The notes: generated by a model from the letters alone, not told the origin. Shown: positions 17,819-26,765, numbered from the stretch's first letter. The stretch: DNA of 64,000 nucleotides from Methylobacterium sp. R2-1 (GCF_014191355.1 NZ_JACHWM010000014.1:155677-219676); one strand, 5' to 3'. Made by a program: numbers and translations.

Positions 17819-17974
17819 TCGGGCTTGACCGGCGTGCTGGTGGCGAGCATGCAGGCCAAGAGCCCCGCCGAGGAAGCGGGCTTCAGGCGCTGGGACGTGA
17901 TCCTCTCGGTCGATGGCCAGACCGTCGATCGTCCGGAGGACTTCGGCAACGCCGTCCCCGAGGACACAGCATAA
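17813..17974 (+). pseudogene. Broken duplicate of a degP PDZ segment
   Basis: This stretch repeats degP 16928-17073 almost base for base, including the run encoding TGVLVASMQAKSPAEEAG and DVILSVDGQTVD. Relative to the parent it lacks 8 bases near 17830, which breaks the frame. It carries a handful of substitutions and ends at a TAA at 17972-17974. It has no start and cannot encode a protease. It abuts the IS630 remnant, suggesting one rearrangement produced both. Confidence 0.85.
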
Positions 17975-18211
17975 CGGCCATCGCCGTGTCGGAACCGGCC
18001 TGTGGCACCGTGTGCGATTCCGCTCATCGGCCCGAGAGGCATCCCGCTAGTCTCGTGAATGGGTGCCCGGAGATGCTCTCGGTTTCGGATGTTTCTTCGG
18101 CTGTCGGCCGACGCAATCCGGTAACCGTACGAGGAAATCCGCTGGCAACCCGGCGTCCGTAGAACGGCTCCACACGAGAGCCGGAAGGGCTCCGAACGAG
18201 GGGCGGACATC

Positions 18212-18463
18212 ATGCGGGACCTGATCAAGATCGCGGCGGCCGGAACGGTGATGGCGGCCTATGCCCTGCTGGCCCCGTCGCTCGTCGAGGCCGTACCAAG
18301 CCCCGCGGGTTCGGCAAAAACCTTCACGCAGCGCCTGCCACAGGCCGGCGGCGCAGTTCCGGTGAGCGCCCGGATCGACGATGGAGCGCCGATTCCGGGA
18401 CAGATCGTGGTCACCCGCCGGCCGCTTCTGGTCGGCATCTCGACGGGCGAAACCTCCCGATGA
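18212..18463 (+). CDS. Small secreted protein of unknown function
   Basis: An 83-residue protein with an N-terminal hydrophobic signal (KIAAAGTVMAAYALLAPSLVEA, cleavage likely after the VEA). A short mature part follows with IPGQIVVTRRPLLVGISTGE. CGAGGGGCGG precedes the ATG. Its stop overlaps the start of a 28-residue membrane peptide ORF. No family is recognised. Confidence 0.5.
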   Translation: MRDLIKIAAAGTVMAAYALLAPSLVEAVPSPAGSAKTFTQRLPQAGGAVPVSARIDDGAPIPGQIVVTRRPLLVGISTGETSR

Positions 18464-18546
18464 CCGCCGCCGATACAACTCTGCTCGCGGCGGCGTTCCT
18501 GCTCGGCCTCGGAGCGGCCGCTCTCCTCAACACCCTAATCGCCTGA
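18460..18546 (+). CDS. Putative 28-residue membrane peptide
   Basis: The ATG overlaps the preceding stop (ATGA), so translation may be coupled. The peptide begins MTAADTTLLAAAFLLGLGAA and is a single hydrophobic helix of about 20 residues. This small ORF would be missed by length-filtered gene finders. Function unknown. Confidence 0.35.
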   Translation: MTAADTTLLAAAFLLGLGAAALLNTLIA

Positions 18547-18582
18547 AGCTTATCCAGTCGCGTCGGGCGTTGCGGACGCTGT

Positions 18583-18813
18583 TCAGGCCGCCACACTCGC
18601 CAGGGCGTGGCGGTTGCCGTTAAGGCCTGCGCAGAGATCATCGATCTCTGTCACGTCGAGGGCCTCGCCGCTGCTGGCGGCGATGGTGTCGATCAGGTCG
18701 TCCTTCCGGGGGTCGAACGGATGACCCTGCATCCGGTAGAACTGGTAGTAGCGCAACGCCGCCAGAAGCGTGTCGCGCTCGCGGGCGGTGACGGTGAGGT
18801 TCTGCGTGGTCAT
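18583..18813 (-). CDS. Small conserved-looking protein of unknown function
   Basis: A 76-residue protein with ARERDTLLAALRYYQFYRMQG in the first half and an acidic DVTEIDDLCAGLNG end. AAGGGGAAG lies at a good distance before the ATG at 18813, which was preferred to an upstream ATG at 18834. Similar short proteins with an RDTLLAALRYYQ-type motif are common in methylobacteria as hypotheticals. Cytoplasmic; no known domain. Confidence 0.6.
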   Translation of the reverse strand: MTTQNLTVTARERDTLLAALRYYQFYRMQGHPFDPRKDDLIDTIAASSGEALDVTEIDDLCAGLNGNRHALASVAA

Positions 18814-18921
18814 GGGCTTCCCCTTGGCTTGCAACGAACGCCAGGCGAGGCCGCGCGCGACTCGCCTAGCTTGACCGTTGTAGCCGCCCGGCCGCAGCCC
18901 CGTCTATGACATGTGGGGGGA

Positions 18922-21900
18922 TCACGCTCGGCATCGCTCGCCCCGCGCCCCCCCTCTCCCAACGCCCGTGCCGGATCTGTTCGAGGGAGCCGCGGAATGG
19001 GTGCCTTCGGGTAACCCGTAATAGTCTTCCAGAATCCGCGGATAGACGGTCGGCCGAAACGGCTTGCGGGCGGCCCAGAGCGCGTCGATCGGCAGCGCGA
19101 GCAGCGCCGCGTTCAGCCGCTGCGGATCGTCGGCGAGAGCTGGATCAAGACGATGGCCCTGCCCGCTCTCGCTCAACCGCTCGGCCTGGGCGCCGAGATC
19201 GAACACCACCGGCGGCACGCCCGCCGCCAGCGCGAGGGAGAGCGTGTAGCAGTAGGTCTCTGGCGAAATTGACGGAACCAGCACCAAATCTGGATTGAGG
19301 CGGGCAATGTCCGTTAGCGCTGCGTCGTCACCGCGGTAAGGGCCGGTCTCGCGCACGCCTACGGCCTCCATGGCCCGCGGATCGGCGGAACGGCCGATGA
19401 TCGTGATCTCAAGCGGGAGTTGCCTGAGCTGAGCATCAAGGGCGATGTTGTGGATCACGTCGAAGCCCTTCTGCGGGCCGATCGAACCGATCACCGCGAC
19501 CCGCAGCGGACCCTCCCGGCGCTGGCGCGACTTGAACTCGACGCCGGTCAGCGTCTCCTCGTGCGGGCGCAGCACGATGCCGTCGAGATGCAGCGCGGGA
19601 CCGATCCGATCGGCGAGATCGGCGGATGGGGCGAACACCGTTCCGGCGCGGCCGAGGAATCCGGCCCAGGCCCGCCGCCGCTCGGCGGGATCGGGCAGAG
19701 CGATCCGGTCGGCGTCGCGGTCGAGACGGATGCAGGCGCGGCAGGCGGCAGGCTCCGCCAGCCCGCAATAGACCCCATCGGGCCGAACGAGATTGTTGCG
19801 ATGGCAGACGGTGGCGTAGTCGTGCAGCGTGACGGCGTAGCCGATGCCTGCCTCCTCGATCAGCCGCATCGCCGCACGGGTCGAGGGCGCATCGAGCCCC
19901 GCCAGCGAGTGGACATGCACCATCGACGGGCCGAGCCAACCGATCAGCTCAGCGAGGAGATCCGCGTCCCGGTCGAGGGAAAGCGGGTCGAGGATGGAGA
20001 CGGGGAAATCGATCCCGCTCCCTCCGGGCAACCCGAGCTTGAACCCGCCGGGCTCGTCGGTGCGCAGGTAGACGACGGCGAGTCCGGCCTCGGCAAGCCG
20101 GAGACCCAGCGCCTCGATATGGGTCTCGACGCCGCCGCCGAGATCGTGGGTCACGATCAGGGCGAGACCACGCTCTACGCTGCCCGTGGCGCGCTTGGCG
20201 AAGCGGTAAAGGTCGAGTCGGCGCCGGGCGAAGCGGGCGGGATCGACCTTGATGTGGTTGTGGATCCGGCGCTGATAGTCGGGATGCTTGATCAGGAGCG
20301 TACGGAAGATGTCCGCGCCCTTGGTCGCGAGCAGCGCGCCGAAGGAGACGCTGCCGGAGTGGAACACAAAGACGTCGTGCGCCAGCAGGTTGATGAAGCC
20401 CGCCTTGAGGGCTCGCATGCAGAAGTCGTTCTCCTCGCCGTAGCCGCGCCCGAAGGTTTCGGCGTCGAGGAGACCCACCGCCGCGATCGCCTCCCGGCGC
20501 ATCGCCATGCAGAAGCCCACGCCCGTCGGCACCGGCGAACTCGTGCGGGCGTTGCAGGCGCGGGTGAAGGCGTCGATCTCGGCGGGCGTGATCTCGAGCC
20601 GGGTCCGATTGTCGATATTCGGCCGCGGATAGCTGCAGATCGTGGCGTTGTTGGAGAACGGCGTGACCGTCGCGACGCGGGGGTCGGCGTCGATGTGCCA
20701 GAGCAGGCGATCGAGCCAGTCGCCGTAGACGACGATATCGGCATTGAGGAGCACGACATCCTTGCCCGCCGCCCGTTCCAGGCCGCGGTTGCAGGTTCGC
20801 ACGAAGCCGAGATTCGCGTCGTTGACGAGGTGGGCGAACAGACCCCGGCCGGCGAGATCGGCGAGCGCCGCGCTCAGGCGCGGATCGGGGCTGCAATCGT
20901 CGATGACGAGGAGGGCGAAGGATGCGACCTGCTTCGCGCTCAGCACCGAGTGGATCGCCCGCAAGGTGTCGTCGTAGCCCTTGTAGACGGGCATGATCAG
21001 GACGGCCCGCGCCGCCGCGATGTCGGCGGCGGGCTCCGCCTGCTTCCACTCGGCGGGCGTCGGCGCGACCTGCGCGGGCCAGGTGCCGAGGCCGAAGGGC
21101 GTCGGCCGGTAGCCGCGCGCGCGGCCCACCGCGAGATAGTGGAAGAACGGGTTGACCCCCGCACCGATCTCCCGCCGGTAATGCTTCCGATAGAAGCGGA
21201 CCGAGAAGTCGGGGCTCGGGTCGCGGTCCTCGCGGGCGCCGAAATCGAGGAAATGGCGGACCGGATCGACGCCGGAGCGGCGGATGTCGGCGTTGGTGTC
21301 GAGGTAGTGCTCCCGGTCGAAGGCGGCCGCGACCGTCTCGTAGATCTGCGCGTCGGAGGCCTCGGCCGGATCGGCGGGAAGCACCATGGCTTGCGGCTTG
21401 GCGCGTCGCACGGGCGGGGTGGCGGCCTCCGAGGCCTGGAGCCGCCGCGTGGCGGCGAAATGGTAGAGCGGGCTGACGCCGAGGCGCCGCATATGGGCGT
21501 GGCGCTGCAGATAGGCATCGCCCGAGAAGGCGTCGTTGGGGTCGAGCCCGCGCCGCCAGCCCTTGGTCAGGTAGTGGGCGAGCGGGTCCTCTCCCCCCTC
21601 GAGACCGGCGAGGCGGGCGTAGTACGGCGCATCGAAATAGGGTTCGACGACGGCGGCCTGGAGCGCCGGAAAATCCGGACCGGGCTGCGTCGCGACCCGG
21701 AGCCGCTCTGCTCCGGAGAGTCCCGCGTAGTGGAGAAGGGGGTTGATCGGCGCACGGTCGGCAAGGTGGCGGTCGAGGTAGAACAGGGTCGAGAACACGG
21801 CCGATGGGTCGCGGCCTTCAAGCCAGCCGTGGTCGAGGTAGTGCAGGAGCGGATCGCCCCCGCCCGCAGCCACATCGGGATAGGCCGAGCGGTAAAAGGC

Positions 21901-21978
21901 GGGATCGAAGAAGGGGGCAGCGGTCGCGGCATCACGGCGCTTGGGCCGAAACAGCTTCGGCAGCTTGATCACGGCCAC
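18922..21978 (-). CDS. Large bifunctional GT2-GT4 glycosyltransferase with N-terminal repeats
   Basis: An approximately 1018-residue protein. Residues 15-290 hold several copies of a 50-60-residue unit of the form FDxxxYxxxYPDV..G.DPLxHYLxxGxxEGRDPS. A GT2 domain follows at about 310-560 (LIMPVYKGYDDTLRAIHSV, LNADIVVYGDWLDRL, GYGEENDFCMRA). A GT4 domain closes it at about 600-1000 (IVTHDLGGGVETHIEALG, VIGSIGPQKGFDVI). The protein probably adds successive sugars in polysaccharide synthesis. GTG at 21978 is the preferred start because residues before it are Arg/Pro-rich and unlike the domain; an ATG lies at 22077. Confidence 0.8.
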   Translation of the reverse strand: MAVIKLPKLFRPKRRDAATAAPFFDPAFYRSAYPDVAAGGGDPLLHYLDHGWLEGRDPSAVFSTLFYLDRHLADRAPINPLLHYAGLSGAERLRVATQPGPDFPALQAAVVEPYFDAPYYARLAGLEGGEDPLAHYLTKGWRRGLDPNDAFSGDAYLQRHAHMRRLGVSPLYHFAATRRLQASEAATPPVRRAKPQAMVLPADPAEASDAQIYETVAAAFDREHYLDTNADIRRSGVDPVRHFLDFGAREDRDPSPDFSVRFYRKHYRREIGAGVNPFFHYLAVGRARGYRPTPFGLGTWPAQVAPTPAEWKQAEPAADIAAARAVLIMPVYKGYDDTLRAIHSVLSAKQVASFALLVIDDCSPDPRLSAALADLAGRGLFAHLVNDANLGFVRTCNRGLERAAGKDVVLLNADIVVYGDWLDRLLWHIDADPRVATVTPFSNNATICSYPRPNIDNRTRLEITPAEIDAFTRACNARTSSPVPTGVGFCMAMRREAIAAVGLLDAETFGRGYGEENDFCMRALKAGFINLLAHDVFVFHSGSVSFGALLATKGADIFRTLLIKHPDYQRRIHNHIKVDPARFARRRLDLYRFAKRATGSVERGLALIVTHDLGGGVETHIEALGLRLAEAGLAVVYLRTDEPGGFKLGLPGGSGIDFPVSILDPLSLDRDADLLAELIGWLGPSMVHVHSLAGLDAPSTRAAMRLIEEAGIGYAVTLHDYATVCHRNNLVRPDGVYCGLAEPAACRACIRLDRDADRIALPDPAERRRAWAGFLGRAGTVFAPSADLADRIGPALHLDGIVLRPHEETLTGVEFKSRQRREGPLRVAVIGSIGPQKGFDVIHNIALDAQLRQLPLEITIIGRSADPRAMEAVGVRETGPYRGDDAALTDIARLNPDLVLVPSISPETYCYTLSLALAAGVPPVVFDLGAQAERLSESGQGHRLDPALADDPQRLNAALLALPIDALWAARKPFRPTVYPRILEDYYGLPEGTHSAAPSNRSGTGVGRGGARGERCRA

Positions 21979-22080
21979 ATCCCTCGACAACGCAGATACC
22001 GGGCCCCGCCGCCGGGATTGGCCCCTTGGAAAGCATGGGAACGAAGTGTGGCGCGGCCGGGGCGATGCTGTCTCCATACT

Positions 22081-22122
22081 GCATCGTTCCGAAAGGTGGC
22101 GGGCGGCTCTTACGAAAATGAC
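22081..22122. repeat. GCATCGT repeat (copy 2, degenerate)
   Basis: GCATCGTTCCGAAAGGTGG at 22081-22099 matches the left arm of the repeats at 12722 and 37005. The right arm (TCTTACGAAAATGACG) is eroded. It lies just upstream of the large glycosyltransferase. Confidence 0.45.
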
Positions 22123-22206
22123 GCTGCGCTCGCCAATCTCGTGACGCAGGCGAGGTGGCCCACGCGAGAATGCGCCCGAACCTCTTCCCCCGCGACGGGG
22201 TTCGGC

Positions 22207-22288
22207 TCTAAGAGTGCCTCACAAAACTCCCGATCACCGTACGGTTGCTTTCCGGGCGCGACGGCGCAGCGGGCGTTTTGTGAGAGAC
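22207..22288 (+). repeat. About 80-bp palindromic element (copy A)
   Basis: The ends are inverted repeats: GTGCCTCACAAAACTCCCG on the left and CGGGCGTTTTGTGAGAGA on the right. The same element is found inverted at 27283 and again at 36918. It has no coding capacity and looks like a MITE or a REP-type element, placed just upstream of the corC-like gene. Confidence 0.75.
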
Positions 22289-22346
22289 ATTCAGCATCGG
22301 TGCCGCCTCAGGTGCGGTCAGCAGTGCGGCTTGGCCCCGGGAGGGC

Positions 22347-23666
22347 ACGATTTCGGACGGTCTCTGGTCATCGGCGCTCGGCCTCGTCGCGGTCATCGCG
22401 CTCGTCTTTGCCAACGGCTTCTTTGTCGCGGCGGAATTTTCCCTCGTCGCCGTGCGGCGCAGCCGGGTCGCCGAACTCGTCAACGAGGGGCGGCTCAATG
22501 CTAAGGCGCTTCAGCGCGCCACCGACCGGCTCGACGCGCATCTCGCCGCGACGCAGCTCGGCATCACCCTCTCCTCGCTGGCGCTCGGCTGGGTCGGCGA
22601 GCCGGCCCTGGCCCACCTGATCGAGCCGCTGTTCCAGTGGCTGCCCGACGGGGCCGTCGGCGTCACCACGCACACGCTGGCCGTAACCCTGGCCTTTGCC
22701 GTCATCACCACGCTGCATATCGTGCTGGGTGAGCTGGCGCCGAAAAGCCTCGCGCTCCAGCGCAGCGAGCGTACGGCGCTCGTGATTGTCCGGCCACTGA
22801 CCCTGTTCCTGCTGATCTTCGGCCCGGCGATCCACCTCCTCAACGGTCTCGGCAACGGCGTGCTGCGCATGCTCGGCCTGCGGCCCGGCGAGGGCGAGGG
22901 AAATCTCCCCTCCCCGAAGGAGCTCAGCCTGCTCGTCACCGCGAGCCACGAGGCGGGATTGCTGCACGAGGCACAGGAGGATGCGGTGGCACGCATCCTC
23001 GCCATCGGCGAGCGGCGCATCCGCGAGATCATGACGCCGCGCAACGAGGTGGACTGGGTCGATCTCGACGATACCCAGGAGGAGATCATCGAGGCGGTGC
23101 GGGCGTGCCGCCACGAGCAGCTCGTCGTGAGCCGCGCGCAGATCGACGACGTCGTCGGCGTGCTGCGCAAGCAGGACCTGCTCGACCAGTTTCTCGACAG
23201 CAAGCCCCTCGACGTGAAGGGAGCGACCCGCGAGCCCATCGTCGTCCACGAGGGGCTGGCGATCCTGAAAGTGCTGGAGATGTTCCAGACCAAGCCCGTA
23301 CGCATGGCGATCGTCGTGGACGAGTACGGGAGCCTGGAGGGCATCGTCACCCAGACCGACCTGCTGGAGGCGATGGCCGGCGAGATCCCCGAGCCCGGCG
23401 AGGAGCGGATGGTGGTCGAGCGCGAGGATGGCTCGCTGCTCATCGACGGCATGATGTCGGCGACCGACGCCTTCGATCGCCTCGGCTTTCCGGAACGGCC
23501 GCGCTCGGACGACTTTTCCACCCTCGCCGGCTTCTTCATCGTCCAGCTCGGACGCATCCCGACGGAGGGCGATGCGATCGAGACGCAAGGGTGGCGGATC
23601 GAAGTCGTCGATATGGACGGGCGGCGCATCGACAAGGTGCTCGCCGCGCGTCTGCCCGACGCTTGA
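22347..23666 (+). CDS. CNNM/CorC-HlyC family transporter-like protein with non-standard start
   Basis: About 439 residues: an N-terminal CNNM (DUF21) membrane domain with GLVAVIALVFANGFFVAAEFSLVAVRR, a CBS-domain pair (IMTPRNEVDWVDLD and later VVDEYGSLEGIVTQTDLLE) and a C-terminal CorC_HlyC domain. Such proteins are linked to Mg/Co efflux. The conserved region extends well upstream of the first GTG (22452). Between the in-frame stop at 22281 and 22452 there is no ATG, GTG or TTG. ACG (22347) or ATT (22350), preceded by GGGAGGG, must serve as start, or the gene is damaged at its 5' end. Confidence 0.75.
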   Translation, partial: TISDGLWSSALGLVAVIALVFANGFFVAAEFSLVAVRRSRVAELVNEGRLNAKALQRATDRLDAHLAATQLGITLSSLALGWVGEPALAHLIEPLFQWLPDGAVGVTTHTLAVTLAFAVITTLHIVLGELAPKSLALQRSERTALVIVRPLTLFLLIFGPAIHLLNGLGNGVLRMLGLRPGEGEGNLPSPKELSLLVTASHEAGLLHEAQEDAVARILAIGERRIREIMTPRNEVDWVDLDDTQEEIIEAVRACRHEQLVVSRAQIDDVVGVLRKQDLLDQFLDSKPLDVKGATREPIVVHEGLAILKVLEMFQTKPVRMAIVVDEYGSLEGIVTQTDLLEAMAGEIPEPGEERMVVEREDGSLLIDGMMSATDAFDRLGFPERPRSDDFSTLAGFFIVQLGRIPTEGDAIETQGWRIEVVDMDGRRIDKVLAARLPDA

Positions 23667-23688
23667 GCGATGCCATGACAGCGATACC

Positions 23689-24402
23689 ATGACCCGCAAC
23701 GTCTTCGCCCTCACCGGCGCCGGGATCTCCGCCGAGAGCGGGCTCGGCACGTTCCGCGACACGGACGGCGCGTGGGCGCGCTTCGATCCCATGCGCCTCG
23801 CGACGCCTGAGGGCTTCGCCGCCGATCCGGTGCTCGTCCACGAGTTCTACAATCATCGCCGCCGCGACGCGCTTGCCGCCGCGCCGAACCCGGCGCACGC
23901 GGCGCTGGCCCGGCTGGAAACGGAACTGGCGGAGCGCGGCGGTCGGCTGTTCCTGTGCACGCAGAACATCGACGACCTGCACGAGCGGGAAGGCTCGCGC
24001 CACGTCGTTCACATGCACGGCGAGTTGCTGAGAGCCCGCTGCACCGCCTGCGGCACGGAAGCCGTCTGGCACGACGATCTCACCGTCGAGACGCCCTGCC
24101 CGCATTGCGGCCGCAGCGGCGGGATGCGGCCCGACGTGGTGTGGTTCGGCGAGATGCCCAAACATCTCGACACCATCGACGAGGCGCTGGCCGAGGCCGA
24201 CCTGTTCGTGGCGGTCGGCACCTCCGGCGCGGTCTACCCGGCCGCGGGCTACGTGGCGCAAGCCCGCGCCTTCGGCATCCCGACGCTCGCCCTCAACCTG
24301 GAGGCCGCCGACAATGCCGGGATGTTCGAGGCGACCCGGCTCGGGCGCGCGAGCGAGACGGTGCCGGCCTTCGTGGAGGAGGTCTTGGGCGAGCGGCGAT
24401 AG
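23689..24402 (+). CDS. cobB: NAD-dependent protein deacylase, sirtuin class III
   Basis: A 237-residue Sir2 protein that removes acyl groups from lysines using NAD. Motifs: GAGISAESGLGTFRD (NAD binding) near residue 8, QNIDDLHEREG, the catalytic His in HMHGEL, and four zinc cysteines (CTAC and CPHC). FYNHRRR contains the Tyr-x2-Arg pair known in CobB and SIRT5, which suggests desuccinylase/demalonylase activity as well as deacetylation. The ATG at 23689 begins directly with the family N-terminus. It lies 22 bases behind the corC-like gene. Confidence 0.9.
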   Translation: MTRNVFALTGAGISAESGLGTFRDTDGAWARFDPMRLATPEGFAADPVLVHEFYNHRRRDALAAAPNPAHAALARLETELAERGGRLFLCTQNIDDLHEREGSRHVVHMHGELLRARCTACGTEAVWHDDLTVETPCPHCGRSGGMRPDVVWFGEMPKHLDTIDEALAEADLFVAVGTSGAVYPAAGYVAQARAFGIPTLALNLEAADNAGMFEATRLGRASETVPAFVEEVLGERR

Positions 24403-24408
24403 CCCTGC

Positions 24409-25155
24409 CTACCGCTGCGGCCCGTAGGGCGGCCGCGGGATCGCACGGTGGGCCGCCCTCAGCGCCGCCGACCAGCGTTCGCGCAGATCGTGGAAGTAGC
24501 TCTCGCCGGCCTCGATGCGGTGGCTCACTTCGAGGTCGAGGGCGCCGCGGCGTTGCATGGCGATGTCGATCGGCAGGCCGACGCCGAGATTCGAGCGCAT
24601 GGTCGAGTCCATCGAGACGAGGCCGACCTTCAGCGCGTCGTAGAGATCGGTCTCGAAGGTCACCGCCCGGTCGAGGATCGGCTTGCCATACTTGTGCTCA
24701 CCGATCTGGAGGAAGGGCGCCTCGCGGCTGCATTCGATGAAGTTGCCCGCCGAGTAGATCATGAACAGCCGCATCGGCTCGTCCCCGATCTGGCCACCGA
24801 ACAGGAACGAGACCTCCATGCGCAGGTTGGCGGCCTCGAAGCCGGCCTGCTCGATCTCGCGCACCCGGCGGATCGCCCGGCCGACGAGCTGAGCCGCCTT
24901 GAACATGGTCGCCGCGTCCTCGAGCTTGGGCGGCGTCTCGCCCTCGACGTCGTCGACGCCCTCGCGGAGCATGCTCAGCACCGACTGCGTCATGGAGAGG
25001 TTGCCGGCCGAGGCCAGCATCATCACCCGCTCACCCGGCACGTTGAACATGTGCAACTTGCGATAGGTCGAGATGTTGTCGAGCCCCGCATTGGTGCGGG
25101 TGTCGGCGATCATCACCAGCCCGTCCTCGACGAGCACTCCGACGCAGTAGGTCAT
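24409..25155 (-). CDS. Anbu (ancestral beta subunit) proteasome-like peptidase
   Basis: A 248-residue Ntn-hydrolase of the Anbu family, related to proteasome beta subunits. Thr2 (MTYCVGVLVEDGLVMIADTR) becomes the N-terminal nucleophile after Met removal, which is why the start is 25155. Family blocks SAGNLSMTQSVL and LFMIYSAGNFIECSREAPFLQIGE are clear. Anbu genes usually stand with transglutaminase, alpha-E and permuted ATP-grasp genes, a set proposed (Iyer and colleagues) to make and process peptide tags. All four are on this strand here. The transglutaminase is 212 bases upstream; the other two are beyond a 4.5-kb interruption. Confidence 0.9.
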   Translation of the reverse strand: MTYCVGVLVEDGLVMIADTRTNAGLDNISTYRKLHMFNVPGERVMMLASAGNLSMTQSVLSMLREGVDDVEGETPPKLEDAATMFKAAQLVGRAIRRVREIEQAGFEAANLRMEVSFLFGGQIGDEPMRLFMIYSAGNFIECSREAPFLQIGEHKYGKPILDRAVTFETDLYDALKVGLVSMDSTMRSNLGVGLPIDIAMQRRGALDLEVSHRIEAGESYFHDLRERWSAALRAAHRAIPRPPYGPQR

Positions 25156-25367
25156 GGCGGCACCCGCCTCAGGCAGAAGGGCCCGGCGAGCCGGGCGGAA
25201 CGAGGCGGCTCGCTTCGCACGCGCCGAGCGCGGGCCGCAAGACAACTTTTTCGAAGCGGAACCTCCGGGCCGAGACTCCGCGCCGAGTCTCGGCTCTTAC
25301 CAAATCCGCTCAGGCACCGCGCGGGCTTGGCTGATACGGTCCCCGCCTCGATCAAGCAGAGACCGTA

Positions 25368-26228
25368 TTAGCCCTGCGATTGGCTCTGGCTCTGCTGGCC
25401 TCGTGCCTGGTGCTGCGATTGCACCTGCTCGACCCGCAGGGCCACGTCGAGGGTTTCGGTGCCACCGCCCATGCGGCTGCCGCGGATCGGTGCGGCGCCG
25501 AGATAGTCGAGTCCGATGGCGACGCGCACATGCGCCTCGGTCGCGGAAAGGCCGTTGGCGGGGTCGAAGCCGACCCAGCCGAGTTCCGGCACCAGCGATT
25601 CGGCCCAGGCATGCCCCGCCTTCTGGTCATCACCGCCGTCGTCCCGGCGAAAATAGCCGGAGACGTAGCGGGACGGGATCTCCAGGTGCCGGGCGACAGC
25701 GAGGAAGATGTGGGTGAGATCCTGGCACACGCCCTTGCCCACCTCGAAGGACTGGGCGGCACTGGTGCTGGCGCTGGTCGGGCCCGGCTCGAAGGTCACG
25801 GCGTCGTGCACGGCGGCGAGAAGGCGGTGGAGTGTCGGGAGCGGATCGCGCTCCCCCTCCCCGGCGACCCTTTTCGCGAAGGCCTTGAGTTCCGGGCTCG
25901 CCTCGGTGAGCGGAGTGTCGCGCAGGTAGAACAGGTCGGGCAGGCGCTCGACCGCGCCGCGCACGATGCCGTTGGTCTCGAAGGTCTCGATCTCGCCGGT
26001 CACCCGTACGGTGAGCGCGTCGGTGGGGTCGTCGGCGGTGAACCAGTGGACGAGGTTGCCGAAGCCGTCCTCGCGGGCGGTGAGCCGCCCGTTGACGGAA
26101 GGCTCGATCCGCCACTCGCGCACGTGCTGCCCGTCATGGTCGCGCGGTGTCAGCCTCAGGATCTGGATGAGGCCGCGAGCCGGCTGCTCGTAGGTGTAGA
26201 CCGTATCGTGGACGATCCGGATGCGCAT
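25368..26228 (-). CDS. Transglutaminase-like cysteine peptidase of the Anbu cluster
   Basis: A 286-residue protein with an N-terminal beta domain (MRIRIVHDTVYTYEQPARGLIQILRLTPR) and a transglutaminase core. The catalytic triad is visible: Cys in GVCQDLTHIF, His in GHAWAESLV and Asp in FDPANG. The C-terminus is a low-complexity Gln/Ser tail. The start at 26228 matches the family beginning. It lies upstream of Anbu on the same strand, where it is expected to act on the peptide product of the ATP-grasp and alpha-E proteins. It probably cleaves or transfers gamma-linked peptides, but this has not been shown for the family. Confidence 0.88.
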   Translation of the reverse strand: MRIRIVHDTVYTYEQPARGLIQILRLTPRDHDGQHVREWRIEPSVNGRLTAREDGFGNLVHWFTADDPTDALTVRVTGEIETFETNGIVRGAVERLPDLFYLRDTPLTEASPELKAFAKRVAGEGERDPLPTLHRLLAAVHDAVTFEPGPTSASTSAAQSFEVGKGVCQDLTHIFLAVARHLEIPSRYVSGYFRRDDGGDDQKAGHAWAESLVPELGWVGFDPANGLSATEAHVRVAIGLDYLGAAPIRGSRMGGGTETLDVALRVEQVQSQHQARGQQSQSQSQG

Positions 26229-26765
26229 GCCTTGATCCTGCCGGGACAACTCGCGGCAAGCTAGGACACGGGAGGCGGTTTGGAAATCGGGAGGCTTGCC
26301 CAAAGCTTTGGCAACATGGGTTTTCTCGCCCGGTCGCTCTCATGGAGTCGCCTCGGCGCGGTGTTGCGAAGCGACAGACCGGAGGATGTCCCGGACAAGG
26401 ACGCAGCACCTGAACCAGTCCACGGGCAGCATGCGACAGGAACGGCAGGGTCGTGCCGTCAGCAGCGCCGGAAATGACCCGGAACGATATGGCCAGGAGC
26501 ACCGTTTCTGGCGCCCGGGTCAACAGTTCAGCCCGTTGAGAGACAATCCGACCAGAAGTTACAACCTCGCATCCCGATTTTCGCAATCCTCGCTCGCCTC
26601 CAGGGCCACAGCCCAACGGGAGAGTTTTGCCATTTTGAGTATCGGATTGCGTTAATCTGCCGTTCATTGCAGCATTTTGTTCGATATGGACGCAGATTTC
26701 CTGGAACGGTCTTTCTGACTCTTCCGTTTCTGGTCCCGCAACAACCCAAACATCTGGAGGAATAC
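26229..26765. other. Intergenic region between diverging genes
   Basis: 537 bases with no convincing gene; open frames here lack ribosome sites and family-like sequence. The part 26570-26760 is more AT-rich and should hold the promoter of the Ser/Gly-rich gene at 26766. It is also the left border of the block that splits the Anbu cluster. Confidence 0.4.

Noticed and set aside
18906..19298. Small + strand frame at the end of the large glycosyltransferase
   Set aside because: Arg/Ala/Ser-rich shadow sequence opposite a well-supported coding region.
19420..22620. A 1066-codon open frame on the + strand
   Set aside because: It lies antisense to the large glycosyltransferase, with Asp/Arg/Val-rich sequence typical of a high-GC shadow frame and no domain.
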